64,000 nt of DNA from Sphingomonas cannabina (GCF_021391395.1 NZ_CP090059.1:1225001-1289000), one strand, 5' to 3'; positions 42,754-52,452 are shown, counted from the stretch's first letter. The notes: a model not told the origin generated them from the sequence alone. Made by a program: numbers and translations.

Positions 42754-44349
42754 ATGTCCTCCATTACCCTCGCCGACATTTCGTGGTCCGCGCCTGACGG
42801 GCAACCCGTCCTTTCGGACGTTTCGCTCACCTTCCAGCAAGAACGCACCGGAATCGTCGGCCGGAACGGAGTCGGCAAGAGCACGCTCCTCAAGCTCGTT
42901 TCGGGCGATCTGACCGCGAGCCGCGGCCGCGTCGTGGTGGACGGCACGGTCGGCATGCTGCGGCAGATGGTGCAGATATCGCCGAACGAGACTGTCGCCG
43001 ATCTCATGGGCGCGTCCGCTGATCTCGCGCTGTTGCGCAAGGCGGAAGCCGGGATGGCATCGATAGACGAGTTCGCCGAGGCCGACTGGATGCTGGAAGC
43101 GCGTGCGGCCGAAGCGCTGGCCAAGGTCGGGTTGGACGCGGAACTCGACGCGCGTCTCGTCAGCCTTTCCGGCGGGCAGAGAACACGCGCGGCGCTCGCC
43201 GGCATATTGTTTCGGGAGCCCGATTTTCTCCTGCTCGACGAGCCCACCAATGATCTCGATCGCAATGGTCGCAGGGCGGTTCGCGAGCTACTCGAGGGCT
43301 GGCGCGCGGGCGCGCTGGTGGTGAGCCATGATCGCGAGCTGCTCGAGTGTCTCGACGCGATCGTCGAGCTGACCTCGCTCGGCGCGACACGCTATGGCGG
43401 GAACTGGAGCGCTTATCAGGCGCGCAAGGCCGTCGAGCAGGAAGCCGTCGAACGCGATCTCGCCTCGGCCGAGCGCCGCGCCGCCGAGGTCGCGCGCAAG
43501 GCCCAGCAGGCAGTCGAGCGGCAGCAGCGGCGCGATGCCGCCGGCAATCGCCGGGCCGCACGCGGCGACCTGCCGCGCATCTCGATCGGGGGGCGCCGCG
43601 ATCGCGCCGAGAAGAGCGGCGGGGAGGGCGCGCGCCTCGCGGACCGGATGCGCGCCGACGCCGACCAGTCGCTCGCCGCGGCACGCGCTCGCGTCGAGCG
43701 AACGACCACTATGCGGTTGGAGCTCGCCTCGAGCAACCTAGCGGCAGGGACGCGCGTCCTCGACATGGAGCATGTCTGCTTCGGTTTTGTACCGGATCGC
43801 CCCTTGCTCAACGACGCGTCGCTGCATCTGGCGGGGCCTGAGCGCGTGGCGATCTGCGGGCCCAACGGATCGGGCAAATCCACACTGCTCAGAGTGATCA
43901 CGGGCGATCTGGCACCGTGGGAGGGACAGGCGACGATGCACGTGCCGTTCGCTTATTTCGACCAGCGGGTCAGCATCCTCCGGCCCGAGGCTACGATCGC
44001 GGAGAATTTCCGCCGTCTCAATCCTGGCTTGACCGAGAACGACTGCAGGGCCGCGCTGGCGCGGTTCCAGTTCAGGGCGGATGCCGCGGACCGCCGCGTC
44101 GAGACGCTCAGCGGCGGACAGGTGCTGCGCGCCGGGCTTGCCTGCGTGCTGGGCGGCGCGACGCCGCCACCGCTGCTCCTGCTCGACGAGCCCACCAATC
44201 ACCTCGACATGGAGTCGACCGCGGCCGTCGAGGCCGGGCTGAAGGCCTTCGACGGCGCCCTCCTGGTCGTCAGCCATGACGAGGCGTTCCTCGAGGCGAT
44301 CGAGATTTCGCGTCGCATCGAGATCAACGCGCTCGGCGGCGGAGGCTAG
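42754..44349 (+). CDS. ABC-F family ATPase
   Basis: 531 residues with two nucleotide-binding domains and no membrane part. Walker A loops are GRNGVGKST (about 37-45) and GPNGSGKST (about 369-377); signatures are LSGGQRTRAA and LSGGQVLRAG; Walker B/D-loops FLLLDEPTNDLD and LLLDEPTNHLD. The linker (about 225-300) is arginine/alanine rich and helical as in ribosome-acting ABC-F proteins. The role is probably ribosome rescue or antibiotic protection; the exact subfamily is not clear. Its stop overlaps the convergent regulator stop. Confidence 0.9.
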   Translation: MSSITLADISWSAPDGQPVLSDVSLTFQQERTGIVGRNGVGKSTLLKLVSGDLTASRGRVVVDGTVGMLRQMVQISPNETVADLMGASADLALLRKAEAGMASIDEFAEADWMLEARAAEALAKVGLDAELDARLVSLSGGQRTRAALAGILFREPDFLLLDEPTNDLDRNGRRAVRELLEGWRAGALVVSHDRELLECLDAIVELTSLGATRYGGNWSAYQARKAVEQEAVERDLASAERRAAEVARKAQQAVERQQRRDAAGNRRAARGDLPRISIGGRRDRAEKSGGEGARLADRMRADADQSLAAARARVERTTTMRLELASSNLAAGTRVLDMEHVCFGFVPDRPLLNDASLHLAGPERVAICGPNGSGKSTLLRVITGDLAPWEGQATMHVPFAYFDQRVSILRPEATIAENFRRLNPGLTENDCRAALARFQFRADAADRRVETLSGGQVLRAGLACVLGGATPPPLLLLDEPTNHLDMESTAAVEAGLKAFDGALLVVSHDEAFLEAIEISRRIEINALGGGG

Positions 44350-47087
44350 CGCAATGCGGCGAGATCCGCGGCCGCCTTCAGCTCCCACGCGCGGGCACCT
44401 TGTTCCCGGCTGAGGGTGAGCGCCTGGTCGAGCAGGGTGCTCGCATCTTCTGCCGACGGGGTGAATCGCACGATCCGGGCCTTGAGGCGAAGCAGCTCGG
44501 GTACCGCGAACCTCTCGCCGTTTGCGTCGCAGCGCGCGAGCGTGGCGTCGACCAGATCCAGCGCTTCATCGGTGCGCGAATCCGCGACGAGGCCGCGGGC
44601 GAGCGCGATCGAGAAGGGCGTGGTCAGCAATTCGTAGCGCGCCGCGCGCAGCCGGGAGAGGCTTTCCTCGACCGCGCCGAGCGCATCGCCTGTCTGCCCG
44701 CGCTGGATCGCCAGTTCGCCGCGAAAGCCCGCGGCCGCGGCGATATACGGGCCGAGCGCGTTGACCTCGGCGCATTCGGTGAACGCGGCGAGATCCTGCT
44801 CGGCGGCGGCGTAATCCTCCATCCACAGATAGACCGACAACGACCAGATCAGCGCGATGCAATGGGTGACGGCGTGATCGAGCTGGGCGGCCTCGCGGAC
44901 GATCTGCCGTGCGAGCCGTCCGGCCTCGTCGGCATGGCCGGCGAGCCATAAGGTCCGTGCAAGCGCGATGCCCGAGCGGTTCCGGTGATCGAAGCCGTAG
45001 TGGATCGTCCGGCTGCGCGCGGAAGGCGGACTCTTCCGCAGTGAGAGCTCCAGCTCGCGCCGCGCCCGCTTCTGGTCTCCGGCGAGATGGTGCGAGATGC
45101 CCGAAAACGAATAGGCGATCCCCATCGCCTCGGGCGCGCCGATAGCCTCGGCAACCTGTACTGCGCGCTCGGCATGACCCATCGCGGCGGCATATTCGCC
45201 GATGCGTTCGTGAAAGATGTGGAGGCAGCCGAGCAGGCGCAGCTGGTTCCAGCGGTCGTCGAGCAAGGTCGCGATCTCGAGCGCGCGGGCCAGCGCATTC
45301 CCCGCTGCCTCGCTGTTGCCGCGGGTGAACATCAGCGAGATGCCGAGCGCTGCCTGGAGCTCCAGCTCGATCGCGGTGCCGCGCTGGACCTCCTCGATCT
45401 CGGCGAGCGCACGGGCGCACCAGGTGCGGCACTCGATCAGGTGCGAGAGGTTGAGGAAGACCGGCGCGCTGGCGGCGGCCAGGCGCACCGCGATCCTGAG
45501 GTCGCCGTCGCGGCCGAAACTCCAGTCGAGCGCGCTGCGGATGTTGCCGAGCTGCTGGCGCAGCGGCCTGGTATCCTGCAGCACGTCCTCGTCCTGCTCG
45601 GCCACCGCCTCAAGCTCGGCGAGGAAGAAGGCGGCGTGGCGACGGGCGACAGCACCGCTCTCGCCCTCCCGGCGGGCAAGCAGCTTCTCCCTGGCATAGG
45701 CGCGCGTCATCTCCAGGAGGCGGTAGGTGCCGGTGCGGCGCGATCGGTCGGGCGCGACGAGCGACTTGAACGCGAGCTCGTCCAGCGCAGCCGCCACGTC
45801 ATCCGATCCGATCTCCGCATCCGCCACCACCTCCAGTGCGGCGTCGATCGAGAAGGGGCCGACGAGGACCGACAGGCGCTCGAGCACGATCCGCTCCTTT
45901 TCGGTGAGGAGGTCGTAGCTCCAGTCGAGCGTCGCCTGCAGCGTCTGCTGGCGGGGGCGGGCGGTTCGCCTGCCGGACCAGCCGAGGCTGAACCGCTCGC
46001 CGAGCTGGCGCGCCGTCGCGGCGATGCCGTGCGTCGCCGCGCGCACCGCGGCGAGCTCGATCGGCAGCGCCATCCCGCCGAGCCGCCGGCACATGTCGGC
46101 GATGAGGCGGGCGGCGTCCTCGTCGATGACGAGCGAACTGTCGGCCGCCGTGGCACGCTCGCAGAAGAGCTGCACTGCCGAATAGGTGAGCAGCTGCTCG
46201 GGCGTCAGCGCGGCCGGCTCCTCGGGATAGTCCAGGGCGTCGAGCCGCAGCACGTGCTCCGCCCGCACGCGCAGCGGCTCGCGCGAGGTCGCCAGCACGC
46301 GCGCGCCTGGCGCCTCCTCGATGATGCGTTCGACAATGCCGGCGACGGGCTCGACGACATGCTCGCAATTGTCGAGCAGCAGCAGGAATGGCCGGTCTCG
46401 GATATGCCCTAGAATGACGGCGAGCGGGTCCTCGCTCTGCACCGCGATCCCCATCGCGCCGGCGATCATGGAGGGCACCACCGCCGGATTCTCCAGCATG
46501 CTGAAGTCGACGAAGGCGACCCGGCCCTCGAACGTGCCGGCAAGCCTGTGGCCGGCCTCGATCGCCAGCGAGGTTTTCCCGACGCCGCCTGCACCCACGA
46601 TCGTGAAGAGCGGCGTGTCGGCGACGCGCTCCACGAGAAACGTCACGTCGCGTTCGCGTCCGATGAGATGGGGCAGCCTCGCCGGAACGTTGATGCTGCT
46701 CGCGCCGGGTCTCGCTTCGTCATCCGGCGCCGGCCGTATCGCGGCGCCGTGCCGCTCGACCGGCGCGACGAAGGCGTAGCCGACGCCGACCTGCGTGGCG
46801 ATGTAGCGGGCACCGTCGGTGCCATCGCCCAGCAGCTTGCGCAGGCCCGCCATATGGAAGCGCAGGCTGCCGTCCTCGACCACCACGTCCGACCAGACGC
46901 GCTTGAGCAGCTCGCGCTTCGAGAGGACCCTGCCGGGCTGCTCGGTCAGCACCACGAGCAGGTCGAAGGAGCGCCCGCCGATCTCCACCGGCTCGCCGTT
47001 CCTCGTCAGCAGCCGCTCGCTCGGGGACAGGCAGAAGGGCCCGAAGAACATGCGTTCGCCGTGGAGTTGCTGCTGTAGGTCCGCCAC
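44346..47087 (-). CDS. wHTH-ATPase-TPR transcriptional regulator
   Basis: 913 residues from GTG at 47087; ATG at 47051 is the alternative. An OmpR-type winged helix comes first (LTRNGEPVEIGGRSFDLLVV, SKRELLKRVWSDVVVEDGSL, YIATQVGVGYAFVAPVE), then an NB-ARC/AfsR-like ATPase with P-loop VGAGGVGKTSLA and LLLLDNCEHVVEP, and a C-terminal array of TPR-like helices (AARALEIATLLDDRWNQLRL, AMGHAERAVQVAEAIGAPEA). Such STAND-type regulators switch on ATP binding. It is last in a leftward set after the thioredoxin-like and SDR genes, which it may control. Confidence 0.9.
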   Translation of the reverse strand: MADLQQQLHGERMFFGPFCLSPSERLLTRNGEPVEIGGRSFDLLVVLTEQPGRVLSKRELLKRVWSDVVVEDGSLRFHMAGLRKLLGDGTDGARYIATQVGVGYAFVAPVERHGAAIRPAPDDEARPGASSINVPARLPHLIGRERDVTFLVERVADTPLFTIVGAGGVGKTSLAIEAGHRLAGTFEGRVAFVDFSMLENPAVVPSMIAGAMGIAVQSEDPLAVILGHIRDRPFLLLLDNCEHVVEPVAGIVERIIEEAPGARVLATSREPLRVRAEHVLRLDALDYPEEPAALTPEQLLTYSAVQLFCERATAADSSLVIDEDAARLIADMCRRLGGMALPIELAAVRAATHGIAATARQLGERFSLGWSGRRTARPRQQTLQATLDWSYDLLTEKERIVLERLSVLVGPFSIDAALEVVADAEIGSDDVAAALDELAFKSLVAPDRSRRTGTYRLLEMTRAYAREKLLARREGESGAVARRHAAFFLAELEAVAEQDEDVLQDTRPLRQQLGNIRSALDWSFGRDGDLRIAVRLAAASAPVFLNLSHLIECRTWCARALAEIEEVQRGTAIELELQAALGISLMFTRGNSEAAGNALARALEIATLLDDRWNQLRLLGCLHIFHERIGEYAAAMGHAERAVQVAEAIGAPEAMGIAYSFSGISHHLAGDQKRARRELELSLRKSPPSARSRTIHYGFDHRNRSGIALARTLWLAGHADEAGRLARQIVREAAQLDHAVTHCIALIWSLSVYLWMEDYAAAEQDLAAFTECAEVNALGPYIAAAAGFRGELAIQRGQTGDALGAVEESLSRLRAARYELLTTPFSIALARGLVADSRTDEALDLVDATLARCDANGERFAVPELLRLKARIVRFTPSAEDASTLLDQALTLSREQGARAWELKAAADLAALR

Positions 47088-47179
47088 GATCCCGTCGTTC
47101 CCCGTGCATGGTCGGTACGATCCATGCCGCGAGCGACGGCGTGCCTCAATCCCACCGAAGCACAATGATGCGATTCATT

Positions 47180-48025
47180 TCAGCCGCCGGGCCGTTCCGG
47201 GAAGTCGGTCGACCGGCTGAGCGTGCGCCAGCGTTCCAGCTCGTCGAGGCGTGCCTTGTCGCTGCGCTCGATCGCGGCGAGCGCATCGCTGCCGAGCGGG
47301 AGTCGCAGGGGTGGCGCCTCCGAGGCGACGACCTGGAGGATCGCCTGTGCGCCGCGGCGCGGGTCCCCAGGCTGCTTGCCGTCATAGGCCGCCTGCAGGC
47401 GCGCGGCATTGCCGACCACCGCGTCATATTCGGGGCGGCCGGCGTCGAGCGTCGTCGATGCCCCGGCGAAGTCGGTCCGGAAGCCGCCCGGCTCGATGAT
47501 CGTCACGCGAACGCCGACGAGCTTCATCTCCTGCGCCAGCACTTCGGAAAAGCCTTCGACACCCCATTTGGCCGCCGAATAGGGCGCACGCCCCGGCGCA
47601 CCGAGCCGGCCGCCGACCGACGAGAATTGGATGATGTGGCCGCTGCGGCGCTCGCGCATGTGCGGGATCACCGCCTTGGTCATGATGATCGTGCCGAACA
47701 GATTGGTCTCGATCTGGCGGCGGAAGGCGTCGATCGGCGTATCCTCGACCGAGCCCACGTCGCCGTACCCGGCATTGTTGACGAGGATGTCGAGCGCGCC
47801 GAACCGATCGATAGCGGCCCCCACTGCCGCGGCGGCATCCTCCTCGCTCGTCACGTCGAGCCGGGCGACGGCGAGACGCCCTGGGCGACCCTCGCCGAGA
47901 CCGGAAAGCTGGTCCGGGTCGCGCGCCGTCGCGAGCAGATTGTCCCCCGCGTCGAGGATCGCCTCGCAGAGGGCGCGCCCGAAGCCCCTCGAGCTGCCGG
48001 TCACCAGCCATGTCCGTGCCATCAT
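47180..48025 (-). CDS. Short-chain dehydrogenase/reductase
   Basis: 281 residues from the first of two ATGs (GGAG upstream). TGSSRGFG cofactor loop, LVNNAGYGDVGSVED, catalytic Ser in IIQFSSVGGR and YSAAK with Tyr/Lys. After VRVTIIEPGGFRTDFAGAST the tail is longer than the average SDR, typical of the SDR5-like oxidoreductases. Starts 24 bases after the thioredoxin-like gene, so cotranscribed; the substrate is unknown. Confidence 0.9.
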   Translation of the reverse strand: MMARTWLVTGSSRGFGRALCEAILDAGDNLLATARDPDQLSGLGEGRPGRLAVARLDVTSEEDAAAAVGAAIDRFGALDILVNNAGYGDVGSVEDTPIDAFRRQIETNLFGTIIMTKAVIPHMRERRSGHIIQFSSVGGRLGAPGRAPYSAAKWGVEGFSEVLAQEMKLVGVRVTIIEPGGFRTDFAGASTTLDAGRPEYDAVVGNAARLQAAYDGKQPGDPRRGAQAILQVVASEAPPLRLPLGSDALAAIERSDKARLDELERWRTLSRSTDFPERPGG

Positions 48026-48048
48026 CCATACTCCAGTTAAGGGGGGCG

Positions 48049-49158
48049 TCAGCCGAAGGTGAAGACATAGGCGCGCACGCCCGGACGGGAGAACTCGACC
48101 GTGACGGTCCGGTTGGCGATCTCGCCCGGCTGCCGGACGAGCTGGTAGAGCCGGTCCTCCTTCACCTCGCCCCAGCCCGCCGCGTCGACGTCGACGCCGT
48201 GACTCTCGCCCGGCGCGCTCCCGTCGATCGTCACCCGGAAGCGGATCGGGCGGCCGTCCGGCGCCCCGCCGAGCACGAGATGCGCGTCTCGGGCGTGGAA
48301 GCGGAACCGGATCGTGCCGGCGTCGCCCTCGAGCGTCGCGAACTCGCGGCCGACGTTCCAGCTGCCCGCCAGGTCCCATTGGTTGAGCGAGAGGTCCGCT
48401 GCCGAGGCGTAGCTGAACGGCGCATCCTCGCGGATCCCGCCGGGCGAGGCGAAGTCGACCGCCTTCTCGTAGCCGACATAGGCCTCGGGCGAGCGCAGGT
48501 CGCCCCAGTCGGCCGCCGCTTCGATGCCCTTGCCTTCGATCGGTGCGAGCGGAATGCCGGAGAGGTCGTGGCCCGCTTCCGCCAGCAGCTTGCGGATCAG
48601 CTGCTCCGCCTGGTCGTAATTGCCTTCGCCCAGCCGATAGCCGCGCACCAGTCCCCTGGCGTCGATGAAATAGAAGCCGGGCCAGCCCTGATTGGCGAAG
48701 TCGCGCCACGCCGCATAATCGTTGTCCTGCAGGTTCGGGTAGCGGACCTGCAGCTGGCTGGTCGCGAGGCGGACCTTGGCCGGGTCCTTCTCGAAGCCGA
48801 ACTCCGGTGCGTGGACGCCGACCACCTCCAGTCCCTTGTCCCCGTAGTGCTCGCTCCAGGCACGCAGATAGGGGAGGGCGCGCAGCGAGTTGATGCACGA
48901 ATAGGTCCAGAAGTTGACCACCACCACCTTGCCGCGGAGCGACCCCGGGCCGTTCGGAACGGCCGTGAGCCAGGGGCTTGCGTCCTGCAGCACCTCCAGC
49001 GGCCGGCTGGTAGCGCCAAAGGGGGCGGAGATCACGGCGTCCGTATCCTTCGCCGAGGACCGGACCAGGCCCAGCGCGTCGCCGAAGCAGATCGCGGTGG
49101 TGGCGACGGCTGCCACGAATGCGGCGGCGGCGAAGCCGAGCGAGCGTCTCTGGGTCAT
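48049..49158 (-). CDS. Membrane-anchored thioredoxin-like protein (DipZ C-terminal type)
   Basis: 369 residues. An N-terminal hydrophobic segment (FAAAAFVAAVATTAICFG) exports or anchors it. The thioredoxin fold has VVVVNFWTYSCINSLRALPY, where relatives have CINW or CxxC; only the first cysteine of the active site is present (C-I-N-S). Then GLEVVGVHAPEFGFEKD and a C-terminal beta-sandwich (TIRFRFHARDAHLVLGGAPD) as in the periplasmic half of DipZ. The CcdA-like membrane half is absent. Likely an envelope redox or peroxide-related protein; single-cysteine chemistry is inferred. Confidence 0.85.
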   Translation of the reverse strand: MTQRRSLGFAAAAFVAAVATTAICFGDALGLVRSSAKDTDAVISAPFGATSRPLEVLQDASPWLTAVPNGPGSLRGKVVVVNFWTYSCINSLRALPYLRAWSEHYGDKGLEVVGVHAPEFGFEKDPAKVRLATSQLQVRYPNLQDNDYAAWRDFANQGWPGFYFIDARGLVRGYRLGEGNYDQAEQLIRKLLAEAGHDLSGIPLAPIEGKGIEAAADWGDLRSPEAYVGYEKAVDFASPGGIREDAPFSYASAADLSLNQWDLAGSWNVGREFATLEGDAGTIRFRFHARDAHLVLGGAPDGRPIRFRVTIDGSAPGESHGVDVDAAGWGEVKEDRLYQLVRQPGEIANRTVTVEFSRPGVRAYVFTFG

Positions 49159-49236
49159 GGTGCTGCCTCATCCTGATGTTCAGCCGACATGTAGATCGCC
49201 CGTGCGGCACGTCCCGTTAGCCATCGCCGGAACCTC

Positions 49237-49302
49237 GTTAGTTTCTGAAAGCCGGGGCCGGCGGGCGAACGCTAACGCCGCATCACTCCACTTAACGGGC
49301 GC
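49237..49302. promoter_or_regulatory. Shared promoter motifs GTTAGTTTC and TTAACGGGCGC (copy 1)
   Basis: In the divergent gap between the thioredoxin-like gene (49158) and the epoxide hydrolase gene (49355), GTTAGTTTC is at 49237-49245 and TTAACGGGCGC at 49292-49302. Both recur in the same order upstream of the hydrolase gene at 52474-53511 (on its coding strand). They may mark a common regulator, perhaps the wHTH-ATPase protein nearby. Confidence 0.4.
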
Positions 49303-49354
49303 CGCGCCGCCGCTTCTCTAAATCCGGCCGTGACCAGATCAGGAGGAGAAGCCA

Positions 49355-50623
49355 ATGTTCGGAAATCATCCCTCGCGCCGCCAATTCGTTGTCGGTGCGG
49401 GCGTGGCGGGGGCGCTCAGCGCCATGCCCTCCGTGGTGCGCGCCCAGGGCGGCGGCAGCGCCATCCGCCCGTTCAAGGTCGCCATTCCCGCGGCCGAAAT
49501 CCAGGCGATGCAGCGCCGCATCGCCGAGACCCGCTGGGCCGACGCGCAGCCGGCGTCCGATGACGGCCAGGGCGTGCGCCGGCAGACGCTCGAACCGCTG
49601 ATGCGCTACTGGGCGCGCGGCTATGACTGGCGCAAGGTCGAGGCCAGGCTCAACGCGCTGCCGATGTTCATGACCGAGATCGACGGTCTCGACGTCCATT
49701 TCATCCATGTCCGCTCGCGGCACGACAATGCGATGCCGATGATCCTGACCCATGGCTGGCCGGGCTCGATCCTCGAGTTCCTGGGCGTCATCGATCCGCT
49801 CACCAATCCGACCGCGCATGGCGGGACGGCGGAGGACGCGTTCCATCTGGTGATCCCGTCGATCCCGGGCTTCGGCTTCTCCGCCAAACCGACGGTGCTC
49901 GGCTGGGGCTCGGATCACATCGGCCGCGCCTGGGCGATGCTGATGCAGCGGCTGGGCTATGACCGCTATGTCAGCCAGGGCGGCGATTGCGGCTCGGTGA
50001 TCTCGCAGCGCATGGCGCTCCAGCACGTGCCTGGCCTCATCGGCATCCACCTCAACATGCCGGCGGTCGTTCCCGCCGATATCGCGAAGATCCTTGCCGC
50101 CGGCGATCCCGCTCCGGCCAGCCTGTCGGCCAAGGAACGCGGCGCGTTCGATCAACTGGAAGCCTTCTACCGCGACAACTCGGCCTATGCCGCGATGATG
50201 AACACGCGGCCGCAGACCATCGGCTACTCGCTAGTCGACTCGCCGGTGGGGATGGCGGCCTGGATGTACGAGAAGATCGCGCAGTGGACCTACAGCGGCG
50301 GCCAGCCCGAACGCGTTCTCGGCCGCGACGCGATCCTCGACGATATCTCACTCTATTGGCTGACTGCGACGGGTGCCTCCGCCGCCCGGATTTATTGGGA
50401 GGATCACTCCAACAATTTCAACACGCGCGGCATCATCGACCTACCGGTCGCGGTGAGCGTCTTCCCCGGCGAGATCTTCCGCGCGCCGAGGAGCTGGGCC
50501 GAACGCTGCTACAAGAACCTCTTCTACTTCCATGAAGCCGGCAACGGCGGCCATTTCGCCGCGTGGGAACAGCCCGCGCTGTTCGCCGAGGAAGTGCGTG
50601 CCGCCTTCCGCCCGCTGCGCTGA
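49355..50623 (+). CDS. Epoxide hydrolase, EHN-type, Tat-exported
   Basis: 422 residues with a Tat-type signal (PSRRQFVVGAGVAGALSAMP). The EHN N-terminal domain (IRPFKVAIPAAEIQAMQRRI) precedes the alpha/beta hydrolase core: LTHGWPGSILEFL oxyanion loop, nucleophile Asp in QGGDCGSVIS, and the C-terminal histidine in GNGGHFAAWEQP. This matches microsomal-type epoxide hydrolases. It heads a rightward unit with ohr and a second hydrolase. Confidence 0.92.
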   Translation: MFGNHPSRRQFVVGAGVAGALSAMPSVVRAQGGGSAIRPFKVAIPAAEIQAMQRRIAETRWADAQPASDDGQGVRRQTLEPLMRYWARGYDWRKVEARLNALPMFMTEIDGLDVHFIHVRSRHDNAMPMILTHGWPGSILEFLGVIDPLTNPTAHGGTAEDAFHLVIPSIPGFGFSAKPTVLGWGSDHIGRAWAMLMQRLGYDRYVSQGGDCGSVISQRMALQHVPGLIGIHLNMPAVVPADIAKILAAGDPAPASLSAKERGAFDQLEAFYRDNSAYAAMMNTRPQTIGYSLVDSPVGMAAWMYEKIAQWTYSGGQPERVLGRDAILDDISLYWLTATGASAARIYWEDHSNNFNTRGIIDLPVAVSVFPGEIFRAPRSWAERCYKNLFYFHEAGNGGHFAAWEQPALFAEEVRAAFRPLR

Positions 50624-50648
50624 CCACCCTTTTCCAAGGAGAAGAACG

Positions 50649-51062
50649 ATGACCGATCCTAAGACCCTCTACACCGCCCATGTCCATGTCACCGGCGGCC
50701 GCGAAGGCGCCGCGCGCAGCTCGGACGGCCGCCTTGACATCAGGCTGGCCACGCCCGGCGGTCCGGGCGCGGGCACCAACCCCGAGCAGCTGTTCGCCGC
50801 CGGCTGGTCGGCCTGCTTCGAGGGCGCGATGGTGATCGCCGCCAAGTCCAGGGGCATCACCCTGCCGGCCGATCTCGCGATCGATGCCGAGGTCGAGCTG
50901 CGTCACGGCGAGGACGGCTATTCGCTGGCGGCCCGGCTGAACGTCAGCATCCCCGGCGTCGACCCGGCGGTCGCCCGGCAGATCATCGAGACCGCGCACC
51001 GGACCTGCCCGTATTCGAAGGCGATCAAGGGCAATATCGATGCGGTCGTCGCGCTCGTCTGA
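50649..51062 (+). CDS. ohr: Organic hydroperoxide resistance protein Ohr
   Basis: 137 residues, ATG after AAGGAGAAGAACG. Ohr/OsmC fold with the two reactive cysteines in GWSACFEGAM and AHRTCPYSKAIKGN and conserved TNPEQLFAAG. It reduces fatty-acid and other organic hydroperoxides with lipoyl-linked thiols. Length and the second-cysteine context favour Ohr over OsmC. It lies 25 bases after the epoxide hydrolase. The usual OhrR regulator is not adjacent. Confidence 0.9.
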   Translation: MTDPKTLYTAHVHVTGGREGAARSSDGRLDIRLATPGGPGAGTNPEQLFAAGWSACFEGAMVIAAKSRGITLPADLAIDAEVELRHGEDGYSLAARLNVSIPGVDPAVARQIIETAHRTCPYSKAIKGNIDAVVALV

Positions 51063-51087
51063 CCATCCTCTCGAAAGGAGACCGAAC

Positions 51088-51864
51088 ATGAAGAAGCTGA
51101 TAGCCGGCGGGCTGCTGTTCGCCACCGTACTCGCCCCTGTTGCGGCGCAGGCGCAGGCCGCCAAGCCGACGGTGGTGCTCGTCCACGGGGCGTTCGCGGA
51201 TTCGTCGAGCTGGAACGGCGTGATCGCCATCCTCGAGCGCGACGGCTATCCCGTCGTCGCGGCGCCCAATCCGCTGCGCGGCGTGCGCGCCGATGCCGAT
51301 GTGGTCGGCGATCTCGTCAAGAGCATCCAGGGGCCGGTCGTGCTCGTCGGCCATAGCTATGGCGGTTCGGTGATCAGCGAGGCGGCCGAAGGCGTGCCGA
51401 ACGTGAAGGCGCTGGTCTATGTCGCCGCCTTCGCGCCCGAGGCAGGCGAGACGGCGCTGGGCCTGACCGGCAAGTTCCCGGGCAGCACGCTCGCGCCGGC
51501 GCTGGCGCCGCCGGTCAAGCTCACCACCGGCGGCAACGACCTCTACATCCTCCAGGCGCGCTTTCACGATCAGTTCGCGGCGGACGTGCCCGCGGCAGAG
51601 GCGCGGCTGATGGCTGTCGGCCAGCGCCCGATCGCCGACGCGGCTCTGTCGGAGGCATCCACCGCGCCCGCGTGGAAGCACGTCCCGTCCTGGTTCATCT
51701 ATGGCGACAAGGACCGGAACATCCCGCCGGCCGCCCAGGCGTTCATGGCCGAGCGGGCGCAGTCCCGGCAGACGGTGGTGGTGAAGGGCGCTTCGCACGT
51801 GGTGATGGTGTCGAACGCGCCGGCGGTGGCCGGCCTGATCGAAAAGGCTGCGACCGCCCGATGA
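51088..51864 (+). CDS. Exported alpha/beta hydrolase
   Basis: 258 residues from MKKLIAGGLLFATVLAPVAA after AAAGGAGACC; the signal peptide ends AQAQA. The core has VVLVHGAFADSSSWNGV, nucleophile serine in VLVGHSYGGSVIS, Asp in FIYGDKDRNIPP and His in VKGASHVVMVSNAP. Related to small EstA-type esterases. Substrate unknown. Last gene of the epoxide hydrolase-ohr unit, closed by a strong hairpin. Confidence 0.88.
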   Translation: MKKLIAGGLLFATVLAPVAAQAQAAKPTVVLVHGAFADSSSWNGVIAILERDGYPVVAAPNPLRGVRADADVVGDLVKSIQGPVVLVGHSYGGSVISEAAEGVPNVKALVYVAAFAPEAGETALGLTGKFPGSTLAPALAPPVKLTTGGNDLYILQARFHDQFAADVPAAEARLMAVGQRPIADAALSEASTAPAWKHVPSWFIYGDKDRNIPPAAQAFMAERAQSRQTVVVKGASHVVMVSNAPAVAGLIEKAATAR

Positions 51865-51871
51865 GTCGAAG

Positions 51872-51898
51872 CGCCCGCGGCAGCCTCTGCCGCGGGCG
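51872..51898. terminator. Hairpin terminator between convergent genes
   Basis: CGCCCGCGGCAG (51872-51883) pairs perfectly with CTGCCGCGGGCG (51887-51898) around a three-base loop. It lies between the convergent hydrolase (stop 51864) and cytochrome P460 (stop 51919) genes. Confidence 0.75.
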
Positions 51899-51918
51899 TT
51901 CGGCCATCGGTTCGCCGC

Positions 51919-52452
51919 CTATCGCGAATAGGCCGTGAAGATGAGGTCCGCGCCCTTCTCCAGCGCGTTGAGCTTCGAATGGCAGGCGAAGCAGGACTGG
52001 GTGAGCGCGACGTCCCGGTTGGCCACCCCGTTCTCGAACTGGCCATAGCCCCAGCCGCCGCTCGCGGCATAGCGCTTCGAATCCTTCACGCTCACTTGGA
52101 CGTTGGTCGGCGGACCGGCGACGAAGGATTGGGGGGCGGGAAAGACGCTGTCGTTGCGCGGCGACGATTCATATCGCCAGGCCAGCCGCACGATCACCGC
52201 GCCATCCGGGAAGGGCCGCTTGCCGTCGCGAAAGGCCTTCACCGCGATGTCGTTGCCCAGGATGGCGCGGATGTCGTTGTTCTTGCCCGCCTCGTGCGCG
52301 ACGCTGATCAGCCTCCAGTCCCGATATCCTTGGGGAAGTTTCACGCCGTAGATCGGCGAACCCTCGTCCTTTGGCCGCTGCGCGGTGACCACGGCGGAAA
52401 CCCCGAACGACAGGCTCGCGAGCGCGAGGGCACAGGTGGAAAGATGCTTCAT
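51919..52452 (-). CDS. Cytochrome P460-family haem protein
   Basis: 177 residues from MKHLSTCALALASLSF (GGAG upstream). The signal peptide ends VVTAQ. The fold markers are GSPIYGVKLPQGYRDWRLIS, FRDGKRPFPDGAVIVRLAWR and a C-terminal haem-c site CFACH in TQSCFACHSKLNALEKG. Cytochrome P460 proteins are periplasmic and oxidise hydroxylamine or related species; many relatives have unknown substrates. It is 21 bases downstream of an alpha/beta hydrolase gene on the same strand. Confidence 0.85.
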   Translation of the reverse strand: MKHLSTCALALASLSFGVSAVVTAQRPKDEGSPIYGVKLPQGYRDWRLISVAHEAGKNNDIRAILGNDIAVKAFRDGKRPFPDGAVIVRLAWRYESSPRNDSVFPAPQSFVAGPPTNVQVSVKDSKRYAASGGWGYGQFENGVANRDVALTQSCFACHSKLNALEKGADLIFTAYSR

